Origin: UBA11574 sp964591175
GTDB lineage: Bacteria; Desulfobacterota; Desulfobacteria; Desulfobacterales; UBA11574
Direction: 5' to 3'
Assembly: GCA_964591175.1 (NCBI GenBank)
Contig: CAZQAF010000010.1
Location: 9,529 to 73,528, forward strand
DNA: 64,000 nucleotides
The translations under genes were made by a program, and so were the position numbers. Of the stretch, positions 57,649-64,000 are shown piece after piece. Position 1 is the stretch's first letter; the number at the start of each line of letters is the position of its first letter. The notes beneath the pieces were generated by a model that did no database searches, had not been told where the DNA came from, and saw nothing but the letters and a program-made list of their open reading frames with translations.

Positions 57649-59277
57649 ATGTTTTGTTTTCAATGTGAACAAACGGCAAAAGGCGAGGGGTGTACAAAAA
57701 TCGGTGTCTGCGGAAAGCAACCGGATGTCGCCGCCCTTCAGGATCTTTTGGTTTATGCGGTAAAAGGATTGGCCCAGGTGGCGACAGAAGGTCGAAATGT
57801 CGGCATCAGGGATATATCCATTGACCATTTTACCTGTGAAGCCATTTTTTCCACGTTGACCAATGTCGACTTTGATCCGGATCGATTCGTGAAACTGATC
57901 CATAACGCCGTTAAATTTAGAGACGAACTCAAGGCAAAAGTCGCTGCGGCCGGAGGGAAAACAGACTTTGACGGGGGACCCGCCGATTTTACGCCGGCAT
58001 CCGGCCGTGAAGCCCTTGTGGAACAAGGGGAAAAAGTCGGGGTTAAATCCGACCCGGATATCGATGCCGACATTCTTTCCCTGCAGCAGCTTCTGATATA
58101 CGGTATCAAAGGCGTGGCCGCCTATGCGGACCATGCGGCAATTTTGGGAAAAACCGATACCAAAGTTTTTGATTTTATTTACGACGCCATGGCCGCCACC
58201 TTGACCAAGGATCTCAGCGCCGACGCTCTGGTGGGTCTCGTGCTTAAATGCGGAGAAATTAATATTCGAGCAATGGAACTTTTAGATGCCGCCAACACCG
58301 AAACTTACGGACACCCGGTCCCCACTTCCGTTCCTCTGGGTGCCAAAAAAGGCAAGGCGATTCTGGTTTCGGGTCATGATTTAAAAGACCTGGAAGAAAT
58401 CCTGAAACAGACCCGGGACAAAGGCATCACTGTCTATACCCATGGTGAAATGCTCCCGTGTCACGGGTATCCGGAACTGAAAAAATATGATCATTTTTAC
58501 GGGCACTACGGTACCGCCTGGCAGAATCAGGCCAAAGAATTCGCCGCGTTTCCGGGTGCCATTCTCATGACCACCAACTGCATTCAAAAACCTAAGGATT
58601 CTTATACGGAAAATATTTTTACTACCGGGCTGGTGGGCTGGCCAGGCGTTACCCATATCGCAGATAAAAATTTTGCTCCCGTTATTGACAGGGCCTTAGA
58701 ATTACCCGGATTTACAGAAGATACACAAGGCAAGTCGGTCATGGTGGGATTTGCCAGAAATGCGGTCTTGGGTGTTGCGGACAAAGTGATCGAAGCGGTA
58801 AAAAACAAGGCTATCCGTCACTTTTTTCTGGTAGGCGGGTGCGATGGCGCCAAGGCCGGACGAAATTACTACACGGAATTCGTGGAAAAAGTACCTGAAG
58901 ACTGCGTGGTGCTGACCCTTGCCTGCGGCAAGTTCCGCTTTTTCGACAAAGATCTGGGAGATATCGGCGGAATTCCGCGACTTCTTGATGTGGGCCAGTG
59001 CAACGACGCCTATTCCGCGATTCAGATTGCATCGGCATTGGCAGGCGCCTTTGACTGCGGAGTAAACGATCTTCCCTTGTCCATGGTGCTCTCATGGTAC
59101 GAGCAAAAAGCATGCGCCATCCTGCTGAGCCTATTGTACCTGGGGATCAAAGATATCCGGCTCGGGCCAAGTCTGCCGGCGTTTGTTTCCCCGAATATTC
59201 TCAATGTACTGGTGGAAAAGTTCAATATCATGCCCATCAGCACCCCGGATGAGGACCTCAAGGCCATTTTGGGATAA
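57649..59277 (+). CDS. hcp: Hybrid cluster protein (hydroxylamine reductase)
   Basis: A 542-residue iron-sulfur protein of the hybrid cluster family, active in nitric oxide or hydroxylamine detoxification. The N-terminal cubane-ligand Cys set is Cys3, 6, 15 and 21 (FCFQCEQ, GCTKIGVC), the class I form found in anaerobes. The hybrid-cluster ligands include His and Glu in YTHGEMLPCHGYPEL, Cys in NCIQKP, and the C-terminal CGKFRF and QCNDAYSAIQIA. The length is typical. GGAGG lies a suitable distance before the ATG. It heads a likely operon with the HD and ferredoxin genes. Expression is probably set by the divergent Crp/Fnr regulator. Confidence 0.97.
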   Translation: MFCFQCEQTAKGEGCTKIGVCGKQPDVAALQDLLVYAVKGLAQVATEGRNVGIRDISIDHFTCEAIFSTLTNVDFDPDRFVKLIHNAVKFRDELKAKVAAAGGKTDFDGGPADFTPASGREALVEQGEKVGVKSDPDIDADILSLQQLLIYGIKGVAAYADHAAILGKTDTKVFDFIYDAMAATLTKDLSADALVGLVLKCGEINIRAMELLDAANTETYGHPVPTSVPLGAKKGKAILVSGHDLKDLEEILKQTRDKGITVYTHGEMLPCHGYPELKKYDHFYGHYGTAWQNQAKEFAAFPGAILMTTNCIQKPKDSYTENIFTTGLVGWPGVTHIADKNFAPVIDRALELPGFTEDTQGKSVMVGFARNAVLGVADKVIEAVKNKAIRHFFLVGGCDGAKAGRNYYTEFVEKVPEDCVVLTLACGKFRFFDKDLGDIGGIPRLLDVGQCNDAYSAIQIASALAGAFDCGVNDLPLSMVLSWYEQKACAILLSLLYLGIKDIRLGPSLPAFVSPNILNVLVEKFNIMPISTPDEDLKAILG

Positions 59278-59289
59278 TTTTTTTTATCG

Positions 59290-59332
59290 ACAGGGTTCAC
59301 AAGGTGATTAAATTGTATCTTGTGAACCCTGT
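59290..59332. other. Long hairpin between hcp and the HD gene
   Basis: A perfect 14-bp stem, ACAGGGTTCACAAG and its complement, with a 15-base loop. It is not followed by T, and it sits before the ribosome binding site at 59350. It may stabilise the hcp mRNA 3' end or lower downstream expression. Confidence 0.55.
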
Positions 59333-59362
59333 TAAAAAGGCGTCGATCATAGGAGGAAGAAA

Positions 59363-60091
59363 ATGAAATGTCCGGGACAAGACAGTCGATATTGGAAGCC
59401 TGGCGCCATTTTCGAGGCCAATTGTCCGGAATGCGGCCATTTGGTAGAGTTTTTCAAGGACGATACCACACGGAAGTGCCCCAAATGCGAGCATAAATTT
59501 GCCAATCCCAAATTGGATTTCGGATGCGCATCCTACTGCCAGTATGCAAAAGAATGTATTGGAGATCTGCCGCCGGAACTTCTGGCTCAAAAAGAAGACC
59601 TCTTAAAAGACCGTATCGCCATAGAGATGAAGCGATATTTTAAGCGTGATTTCAAACGGATCGGGCATGCAACCCGAGTCGCTCGTTATGCTGATCGCAT
59701 CGGCAGAGATGAAAGGGGCAACCTGGCGGTGATCCTGTCGGCAGCATATTTGCATGACATCGGTATCCATGAAGCGGAAAAAAAGTATAACAGTACGGCC
59801 GCAAAATACCAGGAGCAGGAAGGACCGGCCATTGCAAGATCAATCATGATCAAGTTGGGTGCCAAAGAAGAATTGATCGAAGAGGTTTGTGATATCATCG
59901 GGCATCACCATCATCCCCGATCCGAAGAAACGCTGAACTTCAAGGTGCTTTACGATGCGGATCTCATTACCAACCTTGAAGAAAAACAAAAGGATAATCC
60001 AATGGATACGGACAAGATCCATCGGATTATCGACAAATCTTTTTTAACCGACGGCGGTCGTAAAGAAGCAAGGAATGTATTGTTGAAATAA
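59363..60091 (+). CDS. HD-domain phosphohydrolase with zinc-ribbon N-terminus
   Basis: A 242-residue protein. The N-terminus has a zinc ribbon (Cys21/24 and 39/42: CPEC, CPKC) and a further Cys set (CASYCQYAKEC) at 55-65. The HD domain follows: His in IGHATRVARYAD (near 102), the HD pair in YLHDIG (near 130), and a second His group IIGHHHHPR. This is a metal-dependent hydrolase fold, often acting on nucleotides. Its neighbours hcp and a ferredoxin gene suggest a role in nitrosative stress, but that is inference. GGAGGAA precedes the ATG. Confidence 0.85.
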   Translation: MKCPGQDSRYWKPGAIFEANCPECGHLVEFFKDDTTRKCPKCEHKFANPKLDFGCASYCQYAKECIGDLPPELLAQKEDLLKDRIAIEMKRYFKRDFKRIGHATRVARYADRIGRDERGNLAVILSAAYLHDIGIHEAEKKYNSTAAKYQEQEGPAIARSIMIKLGAKEELIEEVCDIIGHHHHPRSEETLNFKVLYDADLITNLEEKQKDNPMDTDKIHRIIDKSFLTDGGRKEARNVLLK

Positions 60092-60116
60092 AACCAACCC
60101 CATAAGAGGATTGATA

Positions 60117-60878
60117 ATGAAAGTGTCGCGAAAAATAATCGAAATCGACGAGGAATTGTGCGACGGGTGCGGCCAGTGTGTTCCTTCCTGCGCCGAAGGC
60201 GCCATTGAAATTGTGGACGGCAAAGCCAAAATTATCGCCGAAAAAATGTGCGACGGGCTCGGGGCCTGTTTGGGAGAATGTCCCTCCGGAGCCCTCCGCA
60301 TCATTGAGCGTGAAGCCGATGAATTCGATGAGGAAGCGGTGGAGGCATTTTGGGCCGAAAAGGAGGCTGCCGAAGAAAAACAAGACATCGCCTGCGGATG
60401 TCCGTCCACTCAAATACAGACGTTTGCCCCCATCGAATCTCATCCGGAAAGCCATATTTCACGGTCAGACGGTGCGAAAAGCGAATCGGCCCTTTCCCAC
60501 TGGCCGGTTCAAATACGGCTTATCCCTCCCAAAGCGCCTTTTCTTAAAGGGGCCGACCTGCTGGTGCTGGCGGACTGTGTTTCCGTTGCCTATGCCAATT
60601 TGCACCAGGATTTGATGAAAGGCAAGGTCGTGATGATGGGATGTCCCAAGTTCGACGGCGCCCAATCCTACATCGACAAATTCACGGAGATTTTTAAAAC
60701 CGCGGGCATCAACAGCATTACCACGGTCTATATGGAAGTCCCGTGCTGCTCCGGCCTGCCGATGATCGTGAAAAAGGGGCTCGAGGCATCCGGACAAACC
60801 ATTCCCATGGAAGATATCGTCATCAGCACCCGGGGCAAGGTTCTGGATCAAACCAAGTCAAAGTATGCTCAACATTAA
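60117..60878 (+). CDS. 4Fe-4S ferredoxin-domain protein associated with hcp
   Basis: A 253-residue protein. The N-terminal ferredoxin domain has one complete cluster motif (CDGCGQCVPSC, Cys15/18/21/25) and a second motif in which the second Cys is Leu (CDGLGACLGEC). An acidic linker follows, then a domain with LLVLADCVSVAYANLHQDL, KVVMMGCPKFDG and VYMEVPCCSGLP, whose Cys could bind a further cluster. This protein commonly neighbours hcp in anaerobes and is a likely electron donor to it. The ATG at 60117 has AGAGGA before it; a TTG at 60111 is less likely. Confidence 0.85.
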   Translation: MKVSRKIIEIDEELCDGCGQCVPSCAEGAIEIVDGKAKIIAEKMCDGLGACLGECPSGALRIIEREADEFDEEAVEAFWAEKEAAEEKQDIACGCPSTQIQTFAPIESHPESHISRSDGAKSESALSHWPVQIRLIPPKAPFLKGADLLVLADCVSVAYANLHQDLMKGKVVMMGCPKFDGAQSYIDKFTEIFKTAGINSITTVYMEVPCCSGLPMIVKKGLEASGQTIPMEDIVISTRGKVLDQTKSKYAQH

Positions 60879-60948
60879 ACGATCCAAGACCTTTTGACGT
60901 ACACGCCGATCGAATGCCGCTATCAAATATTAAGCGCTTGACAATAAT

Positions 60949-61005
60949 AAAGTTTTCCTTCAATATGGAAAAATCTATATTCTGAAGGAAAACTTTTTTT
61001 CTTTT
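60949..61005 (+). terminator. Terminator-like hairpin, first half of a possible RNA switch
   Basis: Stem AAAGTTTTCCTTCA (60949-60962) with TGAAGGAAAACTTT (60983-60996), 14 perfect pairs, ending in a T-rich tail (60994-61005). It ends the hcp operon. Its arms share 11 bases with a second hairpin at 61040-61080, so its right arm could pair instead with the left arm of the second. A TTGACA at 60938 also overlaps this region. Confidence 0.65.
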
Positions 61006-61039
61006 GCCCGAAATAAAGTTCGGATACCAGGCAACAACG

Positions 61040-61080
61040 GTTTTCCTTCAAAATCAAATAATGGCTTTTTGAAGGAAAAC
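61040..61080 (+). promoter_or_regulatory. Hairpin that covers the ribosome binding site of the nucleotidyltransferase gene
   Basis: Stem GTTTTCCTTCAAAA (61040-61053) with TTTTGAAGGAAAAC (61067-61080), 14 perfect pairs and a 13-base loop. The ribosome binding site AAGGA (61073-61077 region) lies in the right arm, and the ATG follows at 61084, so folding would block translation. Confidence 0.6.
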
Positions 61081-61083
61081 GCC

Positions 61084-62100
61084 ATGCTTTACAGGGAGAT
61101 GAATGACAATCAGCGGCGAGTTTTCATTGACACCGTTCAGTTATACGAAGCCCTAGGAGCCGCGCTTCAGAAAAATCGATCCTACAAAGGGGGCATGCAT
61201 TGGAAAAAAGCAAAAGGCCGTGAATATCTCTTCAGATCGCTGGATCGTTATGGATATGGAAAAAGCCTCGGGCCGCGTTCGCAGGAAACGGAAAAAATTC
61301 TTGCCGATTTTCGGCGGGCCAAGCAGCAGGCTAAAAGCCGTTTATCCGCCCTGAAAGATCGTCTGAAGGAACAGGCCCGGTTTTGTAGGGCGGCCATGAT
61401 CCAAAGAGTTCCCAGGACTGTCGCCGCTATCTTAAGGGTGCTGGACCAGTACAATATCCTCGGTCGCAATGTCATCGTCATCGGCACGAACGCCATGTAT
61501 GCCTACGAAGCCGCGGCAGGCGTTTTCTTCGACAGGTCCATGATGTCGACCAAGGATATGGATATCCTATGGGATACCCGGAGCAAACTGACGCTGGTCA
61601 CGAATTCTAATCGTAAACCGGATGGACTGCTCGGCATCATTCGCAAAGCGGACCGGTCTTTTGAGGTCATCCGTTCAGGAGACTTTCGGGCGGTGAATCG
61701 AGACGGATATATGGTCGATCTTATCAAGCCGTTTCCGAAAAAGATCATGGAAAAGGAACCCATCCGTATCGGAGGTGCCGACGACCTGAAAGCCGTTGAA
61801 ATTCGGAATCTACACTGGTTAATCTCTTCCCCTAAATTTGAGCAAATCGTCATTGGGGATGACGGCAGGCCATCACTGATAATCGTTCCCGACCCTCGCA
61901 CCTTCGCGTTACACAAATTTTGGTTAAGCAGCCAGGACGATCGTGAACCGGTTAAAAAACAACGTGACCGTGCACAAGCGATGGCCGTGGGAAAACTTAT
62001 CATTGAACATTTACCGCAGTATCGATTTGATGTTGCCGAGCTGCGTATGTTTCCTCTGGAAGTTGTCCAAAAGGCGACCGAATTTTTCGATTTATCATAG
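61084..62100 (+). CDS. GSU2403-family nucleotidyltransferase-fold protein
   Basis: A 338-residue protein of the GSU2403/NTP_transf_8 group. A helical, basic N-terminal region (KAKGREYLFRSLDRYGYGKSL) is followed by the nucleotidyltransferase-like core: VIGTNAMYAYEAAAG, then STKDMDILWD with the acidic pair of the metal site, and VDLIKPFPK. The last 100 residues are helical (FALHKFWLSSQDDREPVKKQR). Relatives include toxin-like nucleotidyltransferases, but no antitoxin is visible next to it and no activity is established. AAGGA lies seven bases before the ATG inside a hairpin. The gene is sealed from the hcp operon by a terminator. Confidence 0.8.
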   Translation: MLYREMNDNQRRVFIDTVQLYEALGAALQKNRSYKGGMHWKKAKGREYLFRSLDRYGYGKSLGPRSQETEKILADFRRAKQQAKSRLSALKDRLKEQARFCRAAMIQRVPRTVAAILRVLDQYNILGRNVIVIGTNAMYAYEAAAGVFFDRSMMSTKDMDILWDTRSKLTLVTNSNRKPDGLLGIIRKADRSFEVIRSGDFRAVNRDGYMVDLIKPFPKKIMEKEPIRIGGADDLKAVEIRNLHWLISSPKFEQIVIGDDGRPSLIIVPDPRTFALHKFWLSSQDDREPVKKQRDRAQAMAVGKLIIEHLPQYRFDVAELRMFPLEVVQKATEFFDLS

Positions 62101-62123
62101 ACGTTTTAATATAAGGATCCAGT

Positions 62124-63770
62124 ATGACACCCAAAATCATTGAACCCACACCATCGGCCTACAACTATCGGCTTCTGATTAAACACTTTCTCCGGACGCC
62201 GCTGATCTATTCACCCGACCAGGAAATTGTCTATCGGGACAGGATGCGATATACCTATGCCGCCTTCGGCAAGAGAATCCATCGATTGGCCAATGCGTTG
62301 AAAGATCTCGGGGTCGAACCCGGAGACACCGTAGCGGTCATGGACTGGGACAGCCACCGCTATCTGGAATGTTTCTTTGCCATACCCATGATGGGCGCGG
62401 TGCTCCATACCATCAATATTCGGCTGTCGCCGGATCAGCTCATTTATACGATTAATCACGCACAAGATGATGTTATCCTGGTTCATTCGGATTTTCTCCC
62501 TTTGCTTGAATCTGTAAAAGATCAGTTCGAGACACCCAAAAAAATTATTCTGATTTCAGAAGGGCAGGAAAGCATCGAAACGTCTTTGGCCGTTCGCGGA
62601 GAATATGAAGACTTGCTTTCCATTGCCGCTAACTATTACGAATTTCCCGATTTTGATGAAAATACCGTAGCAACGACCTTCTATACGACCGGCACCACCG
62701 GTTACCCGAAGGGCGTATTCTTTACCCATCGCCAAATCGTGCTTCACACTTACGGCATCATGTCCGCATTTTGTTCGTACAAGTCCCAGGCATCTATGAA
62801 TTCCGGAGATGTTTACATGCCCATGACCCCGATGTTCCATGTTCATGCCTGGGGAATACCGTATCTGATGACGTTTCTCGGCGCAAAGCAGGTCTATCCG
62901 GGGAAATACGATCCGGATATGATTTTGAAGCTGGTCGCAGCGGAAAAGGTGACATTTTCACACGGGGTGCCGACCATCCTTCACATGCTGATCAACAGCC
63001 CGGCCGCTAAAGATATCGATTTGTCCGGATGGAAGCTGATTACCGGTGGTTCTGCCTTATCCCGCGGGCTGTGCCAATCTGCGCTCGATCTGGGCATCAA
63101 TGTCTATGCCAGTTACGGCATGTCCGAAACCTGCCCGGTCCTGACATTGGCCAATCTCAAGCCGCACATGCTCGAATGGGACATGGACGAGCAAATCGGC
63201 ATACGCTGCAGGACAGGACTGCCCCTTCCCGGTGTGTATCTCGAAATCATCGACTCGGAGGGCAAGCCATTGCCCCACGATGGGAAAACCACGGGCGAAG
63301 TGGTGGTGAGAGCGCCCTGGTCGGCCAGCGGCTATCTGAAAGATCCGGAAAAGAGTGAAGAATTATGGTCAGGCGGGTGGCTCCATACCGGTGATATCGG
63401 TTTTATCGACCCATACGGCTATCTCCAGATCACAGATCGCCTCAAAGACGTCATCAAAACCGGCGGAGAATGGATTTCATCTCTGGCGCTGGAAGATATC
63501 ATCAGCCAACATGAGGCGGTCAGCGAAGCCGCCGTGATCGGTATTGCCGATGACAAGTGGGTGGAAAGACCCATAGCCCTGGTGGTATTAAAAGATGAAT
63601 TTAAGAATAAGGTCACCGGAGAAGATTTGAAACGCTTTTACGAACAGTTCGTTAAAAACGGAATGATTCCGAAATTCGGAGTTCCGGACAAGGTCATCGT
63701 GGTCGCCGCCATTGCGAAAACCAGCGTAGGCAAAATCAATAAGAAAGCACTTCGAAGTCAGTACGGTTAA
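62124..63770 (+). CDS. Acyl-CoA ligase (AMP-forming)
   Basis: A 548-residue ATP-dependent acyl-CoA ligase of the ANL family, close to medium/long-chain fatty acid ligases. It has the P-loop motif YTTGTTGYPKGV, the A5-like YGMSETCPVL, the hinge TGDIGFIDPYGYLQITDRLKD and the C-terminal Lys in KTSVGKINKK. The protein is complete and has no membrane segment. It is 24 bases after the nucleotidyltransferase gene on the same strand and may be transcribed with it, though no shared function is known. The chain length of its substrate is not readable from sequence. Confidence 0.93.
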   Translation: MTPKIIEPTPSAYNYRLLIKHFLRTPLIYSPDQEIVYRDRMRYTYAAFGKRIHRLANALKDLGVEPGDTVAVMDWDSHRYLECFFAIPMMGAVLHTINIRLSPDQLIYTINHAQDDVILVHSDFLPLLESVKDQFETPKKIILISEGQESIETSLAVRGEYEDLLSIAANYYEFPDFDENTVATTFYTTGTTGYPKGVFFTHRQIVLHTYGIMSAFCSYKSQASMNSGDVYMPMTPMFHVHAWGIPYLMTFLGAKQVYPGKYDPDMILKLVAAEKVTFSHGVPTILHMLINSPAAKDIDLSGWKLITGGSALSRGLCQSALDLGINVYASYGMSETCPVLTLANLKPHMLEWDMDEQIGIRCRTGLPLPGVYLEIIDSEGKPLPHDGKTTGEVVVRAPWSASGYLKDPEKSEELWSGGWLHTGDIGFIDPYGYLQITDRLKDVIKTGGEWISSLALEDIISQHEAVSEAAVIGIADDKWVERPIALVVLKDEFKNKVTGEDLKRFYEQFVKNGMIPKFGVPDKVIVVAAIAKTSVGKINKKALRSQYG

Positions 63771-63807
63771 CAGAAATCAACTTCTACAATGCCATGCGCA
63801 AAAAGAA

Positions 63808-63984
63808 ATGCTCCCATCACGATACGATTACCTGATCGGCGCCATTTTGGTTCCCCCGATATATGGTACATTGAAAAATAAGACACCATTTGATAAAGAC
63901 CGTTATGTTTCTTTGCTGAAAAAGTACAAATCCCGCAAACCCGACAAAATCTGGTCACTTTTGGATTCTTCCGGCGATGTTTAA
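63808..63984 (+). CDS. Small hypothetical protein
   Basis: A 58-residue frame that starts MLPSRYDYLIGAILVP and ends KIWSLLDSSGDV. I do not recognise it. The first half is hydrophobic and the second is basic. It lies 37 bases after the acyl-CoA ligase stop and ends 16 bases before the window edge. The ribosome binding site is weak. The last 20 residues look protein-like, so it may be real or the start of a frameshifted gene. Confidence 0.3.
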   Translation: MLPSRYDYLIGAILVPPIYGTLKNKTPFDKDRYVSLLKKYKSRKPDKIWSLLDSSGDV

Positions 63985-64000
63985 TATTATTCTCTTATCG

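Noticed and set aside
61069..61083. Earlier ATG for the nucleotidyltransferase gene
   Set aside because: It lies inside the second hairpin with no ribosome binding site, while the ATG at 61084 has AAGGA at seven bases.
1..64000. CRISPR array, tRNA, rRNA, integrase or phage genes
   Set aside because: I looked for regular direct repeats, T-loop sequences and recombinase motifs in the gaps and found none.

Overview
The window looks like a stretch of chromosome from an anaerobic Desulfobacterota bacterium, most likely one of the sulfate-reducing Desulfobacterales. The basis is the mix of families: an HdrABC-type electron-transfer operon, a hybrid cluster protein with a divergent Crp/Fnr regulator, an archaemetzincin, a RACo-like corrinoid-protein activator, GcvH-like proteins with Cys-rich N-termini, two-CW and GSU2403-type proteins, FeoAB with a Fur-FeoA fusion, a type IV pilus operon and several sigma-54 activators and promoters. 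The assignment to family level is inference; no rRNA or tRNA gene is present. I see no CRISPR array, prophage or insertion sequence with a transposase.

Layout. 1-5.6 kb: a truncated aldo/keto reductase, then a run of small poorly characterised genes (two DinB-fold proteins, an HNH nuclease, DUF2059, DUF4019, DUF2007, a CMD-family protein) ending in a response-regulator fragment and a palindromic MITE-like element. 5.7-14.1 kb: cobO, a methyltransferase, a secreted protein behind a sigma-54 promoter, and the leftward hdrC-hdrB-hdrA-cysK gene block. 14.5-18.1 kb: a soluble histidine kinase, an NtrC-type regulator and an archaemetzincin. 18.1-22.8 kb: a second MITE-like element, two tandem GcvH-like/Cys-rich proteins behind a sigma-54 promoter, an XRE/two-CW regulator, and a B12-radical SAM protein. 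23-31.8 kb: a VWA protein, the fur-feoA/feoA/feoB operon, a radical SAM protein, a PfkB kinase and a TPR protein. 31.8-35 kb: a two-component system followed by a predicted sigma-54-dependent small RNA. 35.4-41 kb: HTH-pilMNOPQ. 41-46.3 kb: leftward serS-thrC-LysM-TPR operon. 46.5-52 kb: 5-FTHF cyclo-ligase, K+ channel, pcm, YqaA-type protein, amidotransferase and cysE. 52-57.5 kb: RACo-like protein, mobB, ModE-like regulator, small proteins and the Crp/Fnr regulator. 57.6-64 kb: hcp-HD-ferredoxin genes, a nucleotidyltransferase-fold gene behind a possible RNA switch, and an acyl-CoA ligase.

Three regulatory systems stand out. (1) Downstream of the kinase/regulator pair at 32.2-35.0 kb lie two perfect 16-bp palindromes, a consensus -24/-12 promoter and, about 40 nt further on, a hairpin with a U8 tail. 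Together they define a short RNA whose unpaired part carries a perfect anti-Shine-Dalgarno segment. This resembles the arrangement of CbrAB-CrcZ or LuxO-Qrr, but no coding gene lies behind the promoter. (2) The same promoter-operator module, TTGACA, five bases, then a TACCAC-type palindrome, precedes cysE, the hdrCBA-cysK block and an XRE/two-CW regulator. This suggests one regulon tying cysteine synthesis to an Hdr electron-transfer complex. (3) The GSU2403-type nucleotidyltransferase gene is preceded by two 14-bp hairpins with shared arms. The first looks like a terminator and the second covers the ribosome binding site, so the arms could form an alternative pairing that switches both.

All functional calls are from reading motifs by eye. 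No database search, folding program or promoter scan was run.
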